In this document: one piece after another, positions 1-10,425 of the stretch
How positions within the stretch are numbered: position 1 is the stretch's first letter
Layout: each line of letters opens with the position of its first letter
NCBI RefSeq assembly: GCF_003013715.1
Contig: NC_072817.1
Coordinates: 930,001-994,000, forward strand
Direction: 5' to 3'
DNA length: 64,000 nucleotides
From: Candidozyma auris
Taxonomy: Eukaryota; Ascomycota; Pichiomycetes; Serinales; Metschnikowiaceae
The notes under the pieces: generated by a model
Databases searched by the model: none
What the model saw: only the letters and a program-made list of their open reading frames with translations
Told to the model about the DNA's origin: nothing
Made by a program: the position numbers and the translations under genes

Positions 1-1038
1 GGTCTCCCAGCCCCTCTCTTCCTCTACATTCCACTCAATTTCACCTACATGTCAAAATTGCGCTTTCACCATGTGTAAACAGCTACTTCATGACTAAATT
101 TCAGAGTATCCTACAAACCGTGTTATGCAAAGGGTGTTCTGCAAAACAGGCTCTTCAGATTTGGGTAGCTCCCTCGTTTCATCTTCAAACACCCAGGTCC
201 TCTTTTGCACCGCAATGCACAAAATCCCCAGATATCGTTTTTACCCCCAGAAATCCATCGCATTGTTTACAAGGGTGTTTCTCCTCAAAGCCATCTGGGG
301 TCAAGTTGCCCGAGCCACGTAAAACTTGTTCGCTTGAGAAAGTTTCTGGGGGCTTATCCCAAGGGGAAGTGTTTCACTGGTCTGTTATGTAAACAATGTC
401 CCCACTGCTGGCCCTCATGTGTTTCCGGAATGGGGCCAGCAAAGTGGCTGCGAAAATATCGCTGCGAGATTTTCCCTGTCAGATTCTTTCCTAATGGGGA
501 TCGAGTGCTGCAGAGAACACAGAGAACAGTATTTGCTGGACCCACCCACAACTTCACCAAAGCTGGCCGAATGGACCAGAAAATAACAAGTTGTTCAACA
601 GAATTTAATCTCACTAGCGCCAATGACATTGTCCCGTTTTGTTCTTTCCCGACTTGCTTGAATTCCGTTGCCCCTACCTTGCTGTGTGCATGCAAGTAAT
701 AGGCCCGATTAGGAAAGAAGATAAACAGTGGGATATAGTTACCCAAACAAAGTGAATGAGCCAGATGGTGAGAACAAAGAGATCCAAAATCTTCAGTGAC
801 TTATGGAACAGCAGGGCTGCCGTTGAGATAATTCGAACCACTTTTTTCTCCATTCTGTTTTTCCCATTTCCAAGGCCTCCTAGCCGTCCTTTCTTTACTA
901 CCCAGCCGTCCCAGGGACATTTCTGAAACTTCAGATCCATTCGTTACACAAACCCAAGTTCAACGTACTGTTGACCAATACACTCGTTTTTTGAAGGCTT
1001 ATTCGCTCCTACTTTTCGTCAGCAGGCTGGCATGAGAA
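1..1038. other. Intergenic stretch, no gene recognised
   Basis: Short overlapping open frames on both strands lack recognisable motifs and overlap one another, so I do not call them genes. The right part is the presumed promoter and leader of the membrane-protein gene starting at 1039. Pyrimidine-rich sequence is seen near 870-910. Confidence 0.6.
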
Positions 1039-2484
1039 ATGGGCAAAAGAGATAAGACACTATCGCTTCTGAGCCTATTCAGCAGCCCAGATAAACCCAA
1101 AACCGGTGTGGCACAGGTGGCCAGGGGAACGTCGTACGTGCAAGTGAGGCCTCCTCGAGCAATGAGACTGGTCAATCCATTCACAGCTTCGATGAACTCC
1201 CTTGTATCGTCCCATGCTGAGGTCAGTGTGGATGAATTCGCCGATACAGATTCTTCTGGCCATTCCAGGGAAGAAATCGTGGAGGCAGAGACAATTTACT
1301 CAATCATCTCAGGATACGAGGAAAACGACCAAAGAGAGTCGAATGCCGTTTTCATGGAAGATTTCAGCGGCCACAGCCATGACCAGTCTGGCTCTGGAGG
1401 ACCTTCCGGCAGCAGTTCAGGTAACACTGGCTCTGCAGAGGCTGTCCGGCCAAAGTCGGAAGACATTCTTGAGAAAAATACTACTTTTGATTCTACAAGA
1501 GACTCAGGCTCGTACCACCCCTCGGTGTCGAGCAACGAGCTTCTAGGAAACCTCCGTAGTGTGGAAATTGGCAGCGGTAGCAACGCAGACTCCAGCAAGG
1601 CCAGAAGCAGCGGGTCTAGTAACTCGCGTGCTGGCTCAAGATCTAGCTTTATGTCTCGAGGAAGTTTTGGTGTGAAATCTCGTGATTCAAGAGGAATCAC
1701 TAACCTCACTGCTGGTGTCGACTCGTCGTCGGGTTTGCCTGTTACTTTGTACACTGTTCAAGACGCTGAACACAAGCCCAACCGCTGGTCGCTATTTGGA
1801 GGTAATAAGGCGCCCAAAAGAGATGTACCTCCTGTGCCTGGAGAAAAAGACTCGAGTTCCAATGGTTCTGACAGAGCCGCTTCATCGCCTCAAAAATTGG
1901 AGCGTGTTCACTATGGCTCATTTTCGGGTATCTCTGGCGACCATCCTCACTACAGTGTGGCCACTGTTTCTACGAGAGTGCTAGGGTCAAAAGGCGACGA
2001 AAGCAGCCACCATTCTGTTTTCGGCGACGAGAACCGCCACGAAAACAGCTCAGGATTTTATTCGGCGCCTGTGCTGCCTCAATCCTCCAAGACAAGAGAC
2101 TCTGAGGAGAGAAGAAATCTCCACAACCACATGTATGAAGATTCAGATGATCTGATACACAACGCCGATTTGGAAAAAGGTAATCCCTTTGTTCAAATTG
2201 ACGAGGCCAAAATCGCCCAGCCGTGGTCTAAATGGCTCTTTCTTATGGTTATGGGTTTGGTTGCAGTTCCCATATACTTTATGCTAGCCTTTGGTTTTTT
2301 CGATAACGGCGGTCACCGCAAACACTTCTCCCGTGGGTCCTCTGGGCCTCCTGCCAACAGTCGCTATTTTGCGTGCTACACATATCTACAAAAGCTTCTA
2401 AGTTTTGTCCTTGGTCTAGTGTGGATGGCTCTTGTTTATGCTGCCATAGCAATAGCGTTTGGGCTCCGAGCAAGGTTTCATTGA
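1039..2484 (+). CDS. Bud8/Bud9-like membrane protein with two C-terminal membrane spans (tentative)
   Basis: A 481-residue protein. The first ~395 residues are hydrophilic and rich in Ser, Gly and Asp. The C-terminus has two hydrophobic segments (about 399-420 and 455-476) separated by a short polar loop, and the chain ends six residues after the second. A long Ser-rich N-terminal domain followed by span, short loop, span and end is the known architecture of the yeast bipolar bud-site markers Bud8 and Bud9, which sit in the plasma membrane at cell poles. The assignment rests on architecture and a loose resemblance of the C-terminal segment, so it is tentative. The ATG at 1039 is preceded by another ATG at 1032 that opens a 7-codon frame overlapping the start. 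This could dampen translation or lie upstream of the transcript start. Many in-frame CTG codons should be read as Ser. Confidence 0.6.
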   Translation: MGKRDKTLSLLSLFSSPDKPKTGVAQVARGTSYVQVRPPRAMRLVNPFTASMNSLVSSHAEVSVDEFADTDSSGHSREEIVEAETIYSIISGYEENDQRESNAVFMEDFSGHSHDQSGSGGPSGSSSGNTGSAEAVRPKSEDILEKNTTFDSTRDSGSYHPSVSSNELLGNLRSVEIGSGSNADSSKARSSGSSNSRAGSRSSFMSRGSFGVKSRDSRGITNLTAGVDSSSGLPVTLYTVQDAEHKPNRWSLFGGNKAPKRDVPPVPGEKDSSSNGSDRAASSPQKLERVHYGSFSGISGDHPHYSVATVSTRVLGSKGDESSHHSVFGDENRHENSSGFYSAPVLPQSSKTRDSEERRNLHNHMYEDSDDLIHNADLEKGNPFVQIDEAKIAQPWSKWLFLMVMGLVAVPIYFMLAFGFFDNGGHRKHFSRGSSGPPANSRYFACYTYLQKLLSFVLGLVWMALVYAAIAIAFGLRARFH

Positions 2485-2505
2485 CACTGCCATTAATACT
2501 CGATC

Positions 2506-2567
2506 CCCTTTGATACCCTTTAATACCCTTTGATACCCTTTGATACCCTTTGATACCTTTTGATATC
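2506..2567. repeat. 10-bp tandem repeat just after the stop codon
   Basis: Five near-identical copies of CCCTTTGATA (one copy has AATA) followed by a decayed sixth start about 22 bp after the stop of the Bud8/9-like gene. They would lie in its 3' UTR. No gene or known signal explains them. Confidence 0.85.
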
Positions 2568-3789
2568 CCTTTTTTAATTAAGTACTTGGTCTGGACGTCG
2601 TCTCAGACAGTACCCTTACGAGATCATGAACAATATTCAAATTTTGTACCACTACGAGGAATTTGTATGTATATACAAGCATAATTGTAAAGTTTCAGAT
2701 ATAATCAACAAAAAATCGCTCCATGAACAGTAGTACAAAAGTAGTGATATTCCCGAGAGTAAAGTTTCTTGTATGTTGGATATTTCTTCATGTGCTTCCA
2801 TAGGGTAGCCCTCGATCAACTTCATCAACAATGACGCAAGTATTCATATGGAATCCGAGCTAAGTCTTCTCCCAATCAATCTATAAACTCAAATCGCTAG
2901 ACCAAACAAAAATCCTATTAAGCTCTAGCCAAATCACGTCAATGTGAGACATGAGTTACCAGCTTGCAGCATTTGAACCCAAGTGCGCAACTCGAGGAAC
3001 GTTTTTAGAGACACAAAATCGGCAAGAGCAATTACAAGAAAAAAAAATGGAAAGACAAAAAACGGAAAGACAACGGAAATAATGCTGTGAGCTTTTTGTT
3101 GCCTTTGAACAATCAGCTCAGAGAAAGAGCATTTTCCCCGGCTTATATTATGATGCGAGTTGAATATCTCGATGAAAGACTTCTCTTAATGAAGCAAGAA
3201 CAGAGTCATCTTGCAAATTTCTGTATAAGTGAGACATGGTGTGCCTACTCGCTTCGAAATGGCAATAAAATTACCAAAACAATCATTTTGAGTAATATAG
3301 GTCAGTTATTAATCTGCCGTCCAGACCTTCCTCGGTTAGTCGGGATGGATCACTCGACATACCAGTTATCCTGCATATACTCCTAGCATTCAAAATCACG
3401 ATACCTCTAACCTTTGGCCTGCAGCGGCAAAGCACTTGGAAATTCCCGAGTATGATAGGCAATACCACCTCTTATTATGCGTCAGATGGTAGTACAGAAA
3501 TGCAATGATGTAACCAGCGCAAGGAATCATGCAATTCGGCGCCCGCTAAGTATCCACGTGACGAGTCGCGTGACCTTTTGTGTCCCCAAGGCTCAGTTGA
3601 AACCCCCACGCCAGCAACGACTTCCTCAACTACTACATCACCTTACTCAATCTGGTGCTCATCTGATCCACCTGCTGCAGCTCATCTATTCTCTATCAGC
3701 ATCATTTTACATCCGTAAGGGTTCTTTTCCCGACATTCCCCGAAACACTTTATTTCCCCCTCCACAAACCCAACTCCACATAATCACTG
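2568..3789. other. Intergenic stretch upstream of SIP5
   Basis: No supported gene. A frame of about 99 codons near 3087-3386 begins only at GTG and has no recognisable motif. An A-rich purine stretch occurs at 3035-3080 and a pyrimidine-rich leader region directly precedes the SIP5 ATG. Confidence 0.6.
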
Positions 3790-5178
3790 ATGGGAAACGT
3801 TCCTACCAAAGAAGCCAGATCCCGTTCCTCGTCTGTGGGCGGCGGATCCCCAAGCAATACGCTCACAAGATCATCCAGAAGACACACCACGCTGTCGATT
3901 CTTGAGAATGCTGGCTTTTTGATGTACCCGAGCGGGACAAGCTCCAGCAGCAGCCATGGGAAGCTGCTGAGGCTGGCAGAGGAAAAACTCAAGCAGAAAG
4001 AGGCACACATGATGAATCTCATTATAAGGTACGAGGAAAACGTGGACGGAGGATTTTTGGCCCCGCACGGCATCTACAAGCTGAATTTGGACTTCAACAC
4101 CGAGATAGTTCGTAGTCTAATAGTGGAAAGGCGAATAGCACCTTTTTTCACCCCACTTCAGGACTTCGATGAAGATTGGACAGACGAAGAGGTGGCAACA
4201 ATTGCGTCGCAGCTGCCGCTTCATGCGATCGACGAGGCGTACTCGGATGACGAAGAACCCGACGACGCAGACAACCATAAAATCCACCTTCTGGCAAACT
4301 ACTTCAGAAGACAGGAGCAAAAGAAGAAGGTGAAGGAACTCACAGTAAGCATGAAAGAGCTTCAGAAACAGCACGAAATGGAGTACATGGCAGCCAAGCA
4401 GTCGCAAAAGCAGGACCCAAACGTTCCTTCCAAGGAGCTCCTATTGAAGCTCTACCGTCATTCGGCAGAGTGCCCTATTTGCTTTCTCTACTTCCCTCCA
4501 TACTTAAACGTGAGCAGATGCTGCGGGCAGCCGATCTGCAGCGAATGTTTCGTGCAAATCAGGCGTCTTGATCCGCATCCACCTCACGACGACGTGAGCA
4601 ACGAAAACAGCGCAGAGATCCCCCACACCCTCATTTCCGAGTACGCCAACTGCCCCTTCTGTGCCATGCCCAACTTTGGTGTCACGTACGATCCTCCAAA
4701 GGATTTAAGCGTGGGCATCGGTGGGATAACTTCTCCAGCGTACTACAAGGGGCCCCTTGCAGCCACCGAAGAAGCAGTGGTGCTGTCATCAGATGAGGTA
4801 TCCGCAGCATCGCCGCAGTCTCCAGGCACGCCGGTGCTGCGGACGGTGAGTCCCACCAAAGCAAAAGCAAGAAAAAGAAGATCGTCGGTGCCCGCAGATG
4901 ACGCTGGAGTCATCACCACCGATTACATACGTCCTGATTGGGAGCAGAAGTTGGCTAGCGCAAAGAGCAAATTGGCTCGCAGAGCAGCTACTGCAAGCGC
5001 CATCCACGCCCTGAACCTTATTGTCGACGACGAGGGGTCCAGCAGGGGCCAAAGCAGCAGCGACAGTCAAAACTTACGGTACTTGCAGTCGATAGAAGAC
5101 CGCATGATTGAAGAGGCGATGAAGCTTTCGTTGGCAGAAGAAAAGGCACGCAGGAAGAAGCAGGAACGGGAAAAGTAG
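3790..5178 (+). CDS. SIP5: Sip5-like RING-type zinc protein, Snf1 kinase/Reg1 partner
   Basis: A 462-residue protein similar in length to baker's yeast Sip5 (about 490). It begins MGNVPTKEARSRSS, which matches the Sip5 N-terminus and has Gly2 in an N-myristoylation context. A variant RING-like zinc domain runs from about 227 to 300, with CPIC, RCCGQPIC, SECF and CPFC motifs separated by an acidic insert. The tail is charged, with a KARKRR basic patch and a final coiled-coil or ubiquitin-interacting-like helix (EEAMKLSLAEEKARRKKQ). Sip5 was found by its interaction with the Snf1 kinase and the Reg1-Glc7 phosphatase in glucose signalling; its molecular activity is not settled. The start is the first ATG, fixed by the conserved MGN. 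Intronless. Confidence 0.88.
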   Translation: MGNVPTKEARSRSSSVGGGSPSNTLTRSSRRHTTLSILENAGFLMYPSGTSSSSSHGKLLRLAEEKLKQKEAHMMNLIIRYEENVDGGFLAPHGIYKLNLDFNTEIVRSLIVERRIAPFFTPLQDFDEDWTDEEVATIASQLPLHAIDEAYSDDEEPDDADNHKIHLLANYFRRQEQKKKVKELTVSMKELQKQHEMEYMAAKQSQKQDPNVPSKELLLKLYRHSAECPICFLYFPPYLNVSRCCGQPICSECFVQIRRLDPHPPHDDVSNENSAEIPHTLISEYANCPFCAMPNFGVTYDPPKDLSVGIGGITSPAYYKGPLAATEEAVVLSSDEVSAASPQSPGTPVLRTVSPTKAKARKRRSSVPADDAGVITTDYIRPDWEQKLASAKSKLARRAATASAIHALNLIVDDEGSSRGQSSSDSQNLRYLQSIEDRMIEEAMKLSLAEEKARRKKQEREK

Positions 5179-6264
5179 GCAGAGGAGGAGGAGTAGCAGG
5201 AGGCGAGTCAAAGACACCCAGGAGGGATCAAAAAGGTTTATATATAAATAGGGCATGCACGTTATGACACGAGCAGGGCACTCTTGCCCTGTGCATCGAG
5301 ATCTCGATGTTTGAATCTTTTTCTCTACGTGGGCTGGGTCTCAGTTGGACCCACAGTGGTTAAACGGTTTTTCCTGATCTAGAAATTTTTGCCGCGGCAG
5401 GCGCACAAAGAGCGTTGACGGTTGACGAGGAGCGGAAAAGGGTTTAAGGCAAAAAGGAGACAGATCTGAAAAAGAGAAAACAAAATAATTGAAAGAAAAG
5501 AAAAAAAAAAAAGACATGGTTGCATCACCACCTAAAGCAAATTTCCACTGGGGACATTCAATTTTGTCTCTTTCGGCTTACTGCCTGAATCAATGCTGGC
5601 GACCTGACGCAACTGGCCTTCAAGCCTCTGTCTGGTCTACCTGGCGTCTACTGCCGACCTGCACACTGCCCCCGGTGTTGTTTTGTCCTCGAGCCAGCCT
5701 TTGTTTGTGCCGCGAGCGCGTAAGCTGGGGCCCTTTCCGAGCTCCTGGCGGCTCGCCCTCGCCCCAGTGCTTCACTTGCTTCCAGCATAGCAGAGCGCCT
5801 AAACCAGATTTAGCAATTCGCAAAAGCCAAAAACCTAAAGAAAACGTCCAAAAGTCAACGAAGCGTCTCAATTGGCTGGTTCCAATTAACAAATTGCCGT
5901 ATGACTTCACCGTCTTCTTTGTGATACAAATCACCTGCTGCCGTCAATTGTCGCATTCTTGTCCCAAGCCGCAAGGCGCCCTCGCCCGCCGCCAGTAGGC
6001 TAAGCGAGCTCTCCCTCATATCCAGGGCACCTGTGTTTTCTCGAGCAAAGCCGCAGATAAATGCCTCCTGTACTTTTTACCTGCTTTAGTCAACGGTGAT
6101 GATCGTCGACGATCAACTACTTTTTTTTTTCTTCTTGAATAGCCGAGGGAGAACAGAGTGAAAGTAGCAAAGCACGGGCGAACTTTTTGCTGGAACTCGA
6201 CTCTCTCGCTGTACACGACGCAAGCCTCTCCATTGGAATACTTGGTCTGGCATTCTTTTCGGCC
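5179..6264. other. Intergenic stretch between two plus-strand genes
   Basis: It contains the SIP5 3' UTR, an AT-rich element near 5236-5250, a long purine tract at about 5485-5515 and a T-run at about 6120-6130. A plus-strand frame covering 5489-5998 has no early ATG (its first ATG is at 5516), and its Cys/Pro/Ser-rich translation resembles no family known to me. I leave it uncalled. Confidence 0.55.
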
Positions 6265-7662
6265 ATGATACATTTGGACGGGTCCAATGGCCTCGATTTC
6301 GCTTCACATGACGTTGAGAGGCTACCGATTCGAAGAGTTCTACACAAGTCTGGAACCCTCAAGGAACTGGTGATTCACTTGAACGAGCTCCAAGACTCCT
6401 CAAATGAGAGCGCTCTTCTACGAGTCAAGCATGTGGCTGTCGACTTGACGAGAGATATCGTGGGTACGCGTCCTGGCACAGTGCCGGGTCTGAGAATTGT
6501 GGCCAAGCTAGCGCATGAAACACCATTGAAACTGTCGCTCTCGACAATTCTACCGTCCGAGAAGCTTTTTGTTTTTCCCGTATCGGCGTGCTGGATCCAG
6601 AGCCCCCACGACCCTTGCACCAACTGCTTGAAACTTCTCAATAATGATTTCGACGCGTACAAATCTCACACGAGCTTTCCCTGCCTACGAGACTTGACCT
6701 ATGGGTTTACCCTTGACGGTGGGTTGCAGGATTACATAAGGGTGCCTCGTCCGCATCTGTCGTTGATCAAGATCCCTCCGCTGGTTTCTGTTCACGACTG
6801 CTGCTTTTTGTTGGACATTGCCCTTCCGTTCTACTCGTTCTGCAAGGACAATCTTCTACGAATGCTTCAGCAGGATCCACAGGCGCGTGTGCTCGTGATC
6901 CTAAACGACTCTGCACGCGAGGCAAATGACTGTCTCTTGGTGATTAATCACTTAGACCTCGAACACCTTTTCGTCACATTTGTCGATATGGACAAGTTGC
7001 GCAAGAACCCCTCGCTTGTCTCTGGAGTATACGCGAACGAGTTTCACCACGTGCTTGTATTTGCTCCTGGTTCGGACGCCGTTGAGGCAGCGCTCGCAGT
7101 CAGTGTTCACACGAAACTAGCCTCCACGAAGCTGCGCTATAGTATAGCCCTTTTTGGCGCCAATGCCGATTTGAAGCTCGACGCTTCAAAGATCCCCGAA
7201 GATAAAACTGTATATCGTGTGAAACTCTCATACAAGGATAAGTTCCTAATGGAAGAGTTGATAGACACGTTGGCAGGTTTCAATGCTTCCACTAGCACGA
7301 AGAAGCCATTGCGGTCAATGAGTATGGGCACTTTGAGCTCTTCAGACTCGATCCCGAGTTCAGAACTAATTTCAACGTCAGAAAATGAAGAGGTTACAAA
7401 GAAAAAGCTACGATTTAAGAAGGAAACCGAGGTGGTTGCACCGCCAAAGCTGTCCAGAACGCACATTTCATGGCTCTACTGTGATGATGACTACAAGCTC
7501 TGCACTGGAGAGGACGGCGGATGCTTGCCTTCGAGATGCCAGTCTACGTCAGATATCAATCGGCTGTTGAGACGCAAAGTGCAGACAAGACGTGTCTTCT
7601 ACACCCATCGGCCTTCGTGTCACGTCAAAAAGAATGTATTTATTTTTGCTAGCGACCAATAA
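6265..7662 (+). CDS. Degenerate medium-chain dehydrogenase-like protein, function unknown
   Basis: A 465-residue frame from the first in-frame ATG at 6265; the frame is open for 26 more codons upstream without an ATG. The middle of the protein reads like a decayed zinc alcohol dehydrogenase. A Cys-rich stretch (DPCTNCLKLL) is followed by an FPCLRD segment and then DGGLQDYIRVP...LIKIP, which mirrors the GGxAxYxxVP...xxIP stretch of that family. The following HDCCFLLDIALPFYSFC would occupy the place of the cofactor-domain entry, but I see no GxGxxG dinucleotide motif. The C-terminal third has a Ser-rich low-complexity linker and a basic, Cys-containing tail. The catalytic residues appear to be lost, so a scaffold or regulatory role is more likely than an enzyme. 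It is convergent with STE7, 65 bp apart. Confidence 0.7.
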   Translation: MIHLDGSNGLDFASHDVERLPIRRVLHKSGTLKELVIHLNELQDSSNESALLRVKHVAVDLTRDIVGTRPGTVPGLRIVAKLAHETPLKLSLSTILPSEKLFVFPVSACWIQSPHDPCTNCLKLLNNDFDAYKSHTSFPCLRDLTYGFTLDGGLQDYIRVPRPHLSLIKIPPLVSVHDCCFLLDIALPFYSFCKDNLLRMLQQDPQARVLVILNDSAREANDCLLVINHLDLEHLFVTFVDMDKLRKNPSLVSGVYANEFHHVLVFAPGSDAVEAALAVSVHTKLASTKLRYSIALFGANADLKLDASKIPEDKTVYRVKLSYKDKFLMEELIDTLAGFNASTSTKKPLRSMSMGTLSSSDSIPSSELISTSENEEVTKKKLRFKKETEVVAPPKLSRTHISWLYCDDDYKLCTGEDGGCLPSRCQSTSDINRLLRRKVQTRRVFYTHRPSCHVKKNVFIFASDQ

Positions 7663-7727
7663 TCTCCTGGTGGTCGGTATGCTGTTTACGGATGATTTAT
7701 GAACACCCATTTTGCTTACTCTGTAGT

Positions 7728-8833
7728 CTAAGATGCCTCCTGCTCGTTTCTCTCCTTGTTTCGTTTTCTAATCGTCTTCGCCCAAGCCTTGACGTCCTTA
7801 TCATATAGGCCTTGAGCAACGCCTTTCAAGAAGCCGCCTTGGGCATCAAGAAGCTCGTGTGGAGATTTTCTTTTGGTGTCGTCCTTGACCAAGCACGACT
7901 CAACGAAATCACACAAGTCCTTATCGTACGGTCTACCGGTCACCTTGTTGATCTTGTTTGATAAGCATGGAGGATTCTCATTGACAATGCGTTGGAGTAA
8001 ATCCAATATTCCTTCGGGTCCTGCCGGCTTGGAACTATCGTCGTCGTTGGTATCGTCACTGTCGACCCATATACTCTTGCCTGTGGCCAATTCATACAAC
8101 ATGAGACCCATCGACCAAATGTCGGACTTGACGCCGTATTTATGGCCCTGAATACGTTCTGGAGACATATAAGTGGATGTTCCTACAAACGTATCAGCCA
8201 TGAGAATAGAGTTTGTGAGCTCTCGGGAAACACCAAAGTCACATAGTTTGAATTCGCCCTTGTGTGTCATGAGAACATTGGAGGGCTTGATATCCCGGTG
8301 AATGATCTTGTGTTTATCGTAGAGGTACGTAAGACCTGCAAGGATCAGAAACAGCACTTTCTTGAGGGCCGGAGTTGGGAACTGGCGGTCGTCACAGAGC
8401 GCTAGAATACGATCTAGTGCTCCACAATTGCAGTATTCCATGCAAAGCACAATGGAGTTGTTGGGACGTAGAAAGGCACCGAAGAAGTCAATGATATATG
8501 GGGACCTGACCTCATGCATAATCCTCAATTCTCGGATGATCTGAGTCTGGACGTCCTGTTTGCTCTCGATGTGAATCACTTTCCTGGCCATAGTTTTCTG
8601 CAGAGGAATATGTAGCACCTTCAGCACTACGCCGGAGTTGCCCAGCCCCAACTCTTTCAAATGCACAAAGTTCTCGTCCTTAAGGTTGTAACCTGAGGAT
8701 CCGTACGTGGTTGCAACTGGGGAATCCAGCCCCAAGATGGGTAGTGCCTGATCTCTAGGAGAGGGCGTGTAAACCGATTTCGTTGGCGATATCGAGCTGA
8801 CGACCGTTTGTCGTTTGCGTGTGGTCGGGTCCA

Positions 8834-8865
<32 letters not shown>

Positions 8866-9248
8866 ACCAGTGCCAGTGCCAGCGCCAGTGCCAGTGCCAG
8901 TGCCAGCGCCAGGGCCAGCGCTGGAGGCGTCTGCAGAATCTCGAGCGTCTTGAGCGAGTCTATTAGCCGAGACTGGGCAGGCTGGTTTGCCTTTTCAAGA
9001 TTCATCAACGGCGCTGGCCGAGGTCTCTTTTTCTGCTGCAGAAGCTTCAAGTTCTGGAAACGGGCCAATTCAGCTGGTGAAATGTCGTGTGTCGAGGTGG
9101 TAGGTGACGTGGTTGACGAGACCGAGACCAGGCCCTCAGATCCACGGCCATTGGCGCCGTGCGACTCTTTTTTGGGCATCGGCACCGGCGGAAGGTCCTT
9201 ATCTCTGTTGGACGAGAGAGACGTCTGAGACGAGTTATTCAGCTGCAT
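7728..9248 (-). CDS. STE7: MAP kinase kinase of the mating/filamentation pathway (Ste7/Hst7)
   Basis: A 506-residue protein from the ATG at 9246-9248. The frame is open for 23 codons further upstream but only from TTG. The kinase domain fills the C-terminal two thirds. It has a GLGNSGVV glycine loop, an ARKVIH lysine strand, a HRDIKPSNVL catalytic loop, CDFGVS, and the activation loop ADTFVGTSTYMSPERIQG, which is characteristic of Ste7 rather than of Mkk1/2 or Pbs2. GILDLLQRIVNE and HELL segments also match Ste7. The N-terminal regulatory region has two low-complexity tracts: an alternating GCN-CTG tract (about residues 109-127) and then ten glutamines. With CTG as Ser the first is Ala-Ser repeated. 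Ste7 phosphorylates the Fus3/Kss1-type MAPK (Cek1 in Candida) downstream of Ste11. Confidence 0.94.
8833..8932. repeat. Coding microsatellites: CAG run plus GCN-CTG hexanucleotide run
   Basis: Inside STE7. On the coding (minus) strand a (GCN CTG) hexanucleotide array of about nine to ten units is followed directly by ten CAG codons and then CTG GAC CCG. The third base of the GCN codons varies (GCG, GCC, GCA), so the array is not a fresh slippage product. Confidence 0.9.
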
Positions 9249-10425
9249 ACAATGCCAGGACGATATGATGTACTTTGGAAGATGAGGGAAAAAAATCAAG
9301 GAATGTTCAAGGTTCAACTTTGGCGTTTGCTGGTCAACGAATTGTAGAAGGAGCGACGGAAAGTGTGTGAAATGGGGGCCTGGCGGGTTTGGCCGGGCAG
9401 AAAGTGGTAGTAGAAAATGAGAAAGCGGATGTGGTATTGAGGTTGATGGTGGAGTGCAGAGAGGACAGGGTTGGAGGTGGGTGCAAAATGGACAAGAAAG
9501 CGTGGGATAGCGAAGGGATTTTGTAGAATTGGGTTGGATTAAGGTTTTGTTTGGGTATTCAATTTGATATTTTTGATGTTGCTCTTAGATATTTGAGGGT
9601 TTGTGTGGAATGTGGTGGGCAGGTAGAAGCGAGCAATACATGTCGAATCGGGCAGCAGAGAAGTGATTAGAAGGTAGTCTACATGGTGGTGAAGAATTTT
9701 TTTTTTTTTTTTCTGTTGCTGGCTTACTTAAGAGCAATGATGAAGACACAAGCATAGCACTATGTTCTTCAATTTGTAGGTTTTGTTTGACGTTGGTCAA
9801 GTTGTATATTTTTCATTTTACTGCTGCTACTCCAAAACCTAAGATTTCATAAGCTCTGGCAGGAAACCACCCTTGGATCGCCTTTGTTTGAGAGGCACTT
9901 GTTCCAAATGGAGAACTACATCAATACTTCACAAAGAAAACAATGTCTCGGTATGTGAGGCCGAGGGCTTGGAGATACGTCTAGGTGTTTCAGATCAAAA
10001 TGGGTCTACAATAGGAAATTGGGGTTTTGTTTGGCGAATGTGGTTTCTCAAAATGGCTGGATCTGGATCTTTTTGAGCATTGTCTTTGAAGGCTACTTTG
10101 TCATGTTGATATCGTTGGTAATTGCAGCATAATTGGGTTGATCTAAGCAAATTCTGCAACCTTATTGGATAGATTTGATCGGGGGAAGATTTTGCACCCA
10201 AGGGTACAATTAAGTAGCCAAAGTGCACTTCACCTTCAGAATAACGTGGTTGGATGCTCTATGCAATTACTACATCGTGTAATTAGTATTGGCTTCTAGA
10301 AGTGTAGAAGCAGCTTCTATTGTACTGAGCGCCTGGGACGCTGCTCTCACCTGGAACGCTCTGTATTAAATGTCCTGTCAGTGCAACTGGTGCACCACTG
10401 ATTATTACTACAAGTCTGCTCATGG
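9249..10425. other. Intergenic stretch upstream of STE7
   Basis: Both neighbours are on the minus strand, so this holds the STE7 promoter and the 3' flank of the cysteine-rich regulator. G-rich sequence on the plus strand covers 9360-9480 and a T-run lies at about 9697-9712. No gene is supported. Confidence 0.6.

Noticed and set aside
815..850. TTCGAA-containing segment considered as a tRNA T-arm
   Set aside because: The flanking bases do not form a T-stem, and no D or anticodon arm is present. A similar GTTCGAATC string near 30520 also fails.
5489..5998. 169-codon plus frame upstream of the dehydrogenase-like gene
   Set aside because: It starts at TTG, its first ATG is internal, and the translation matches nothing and looks like random Cys/Pro/Ser-rich sequence.
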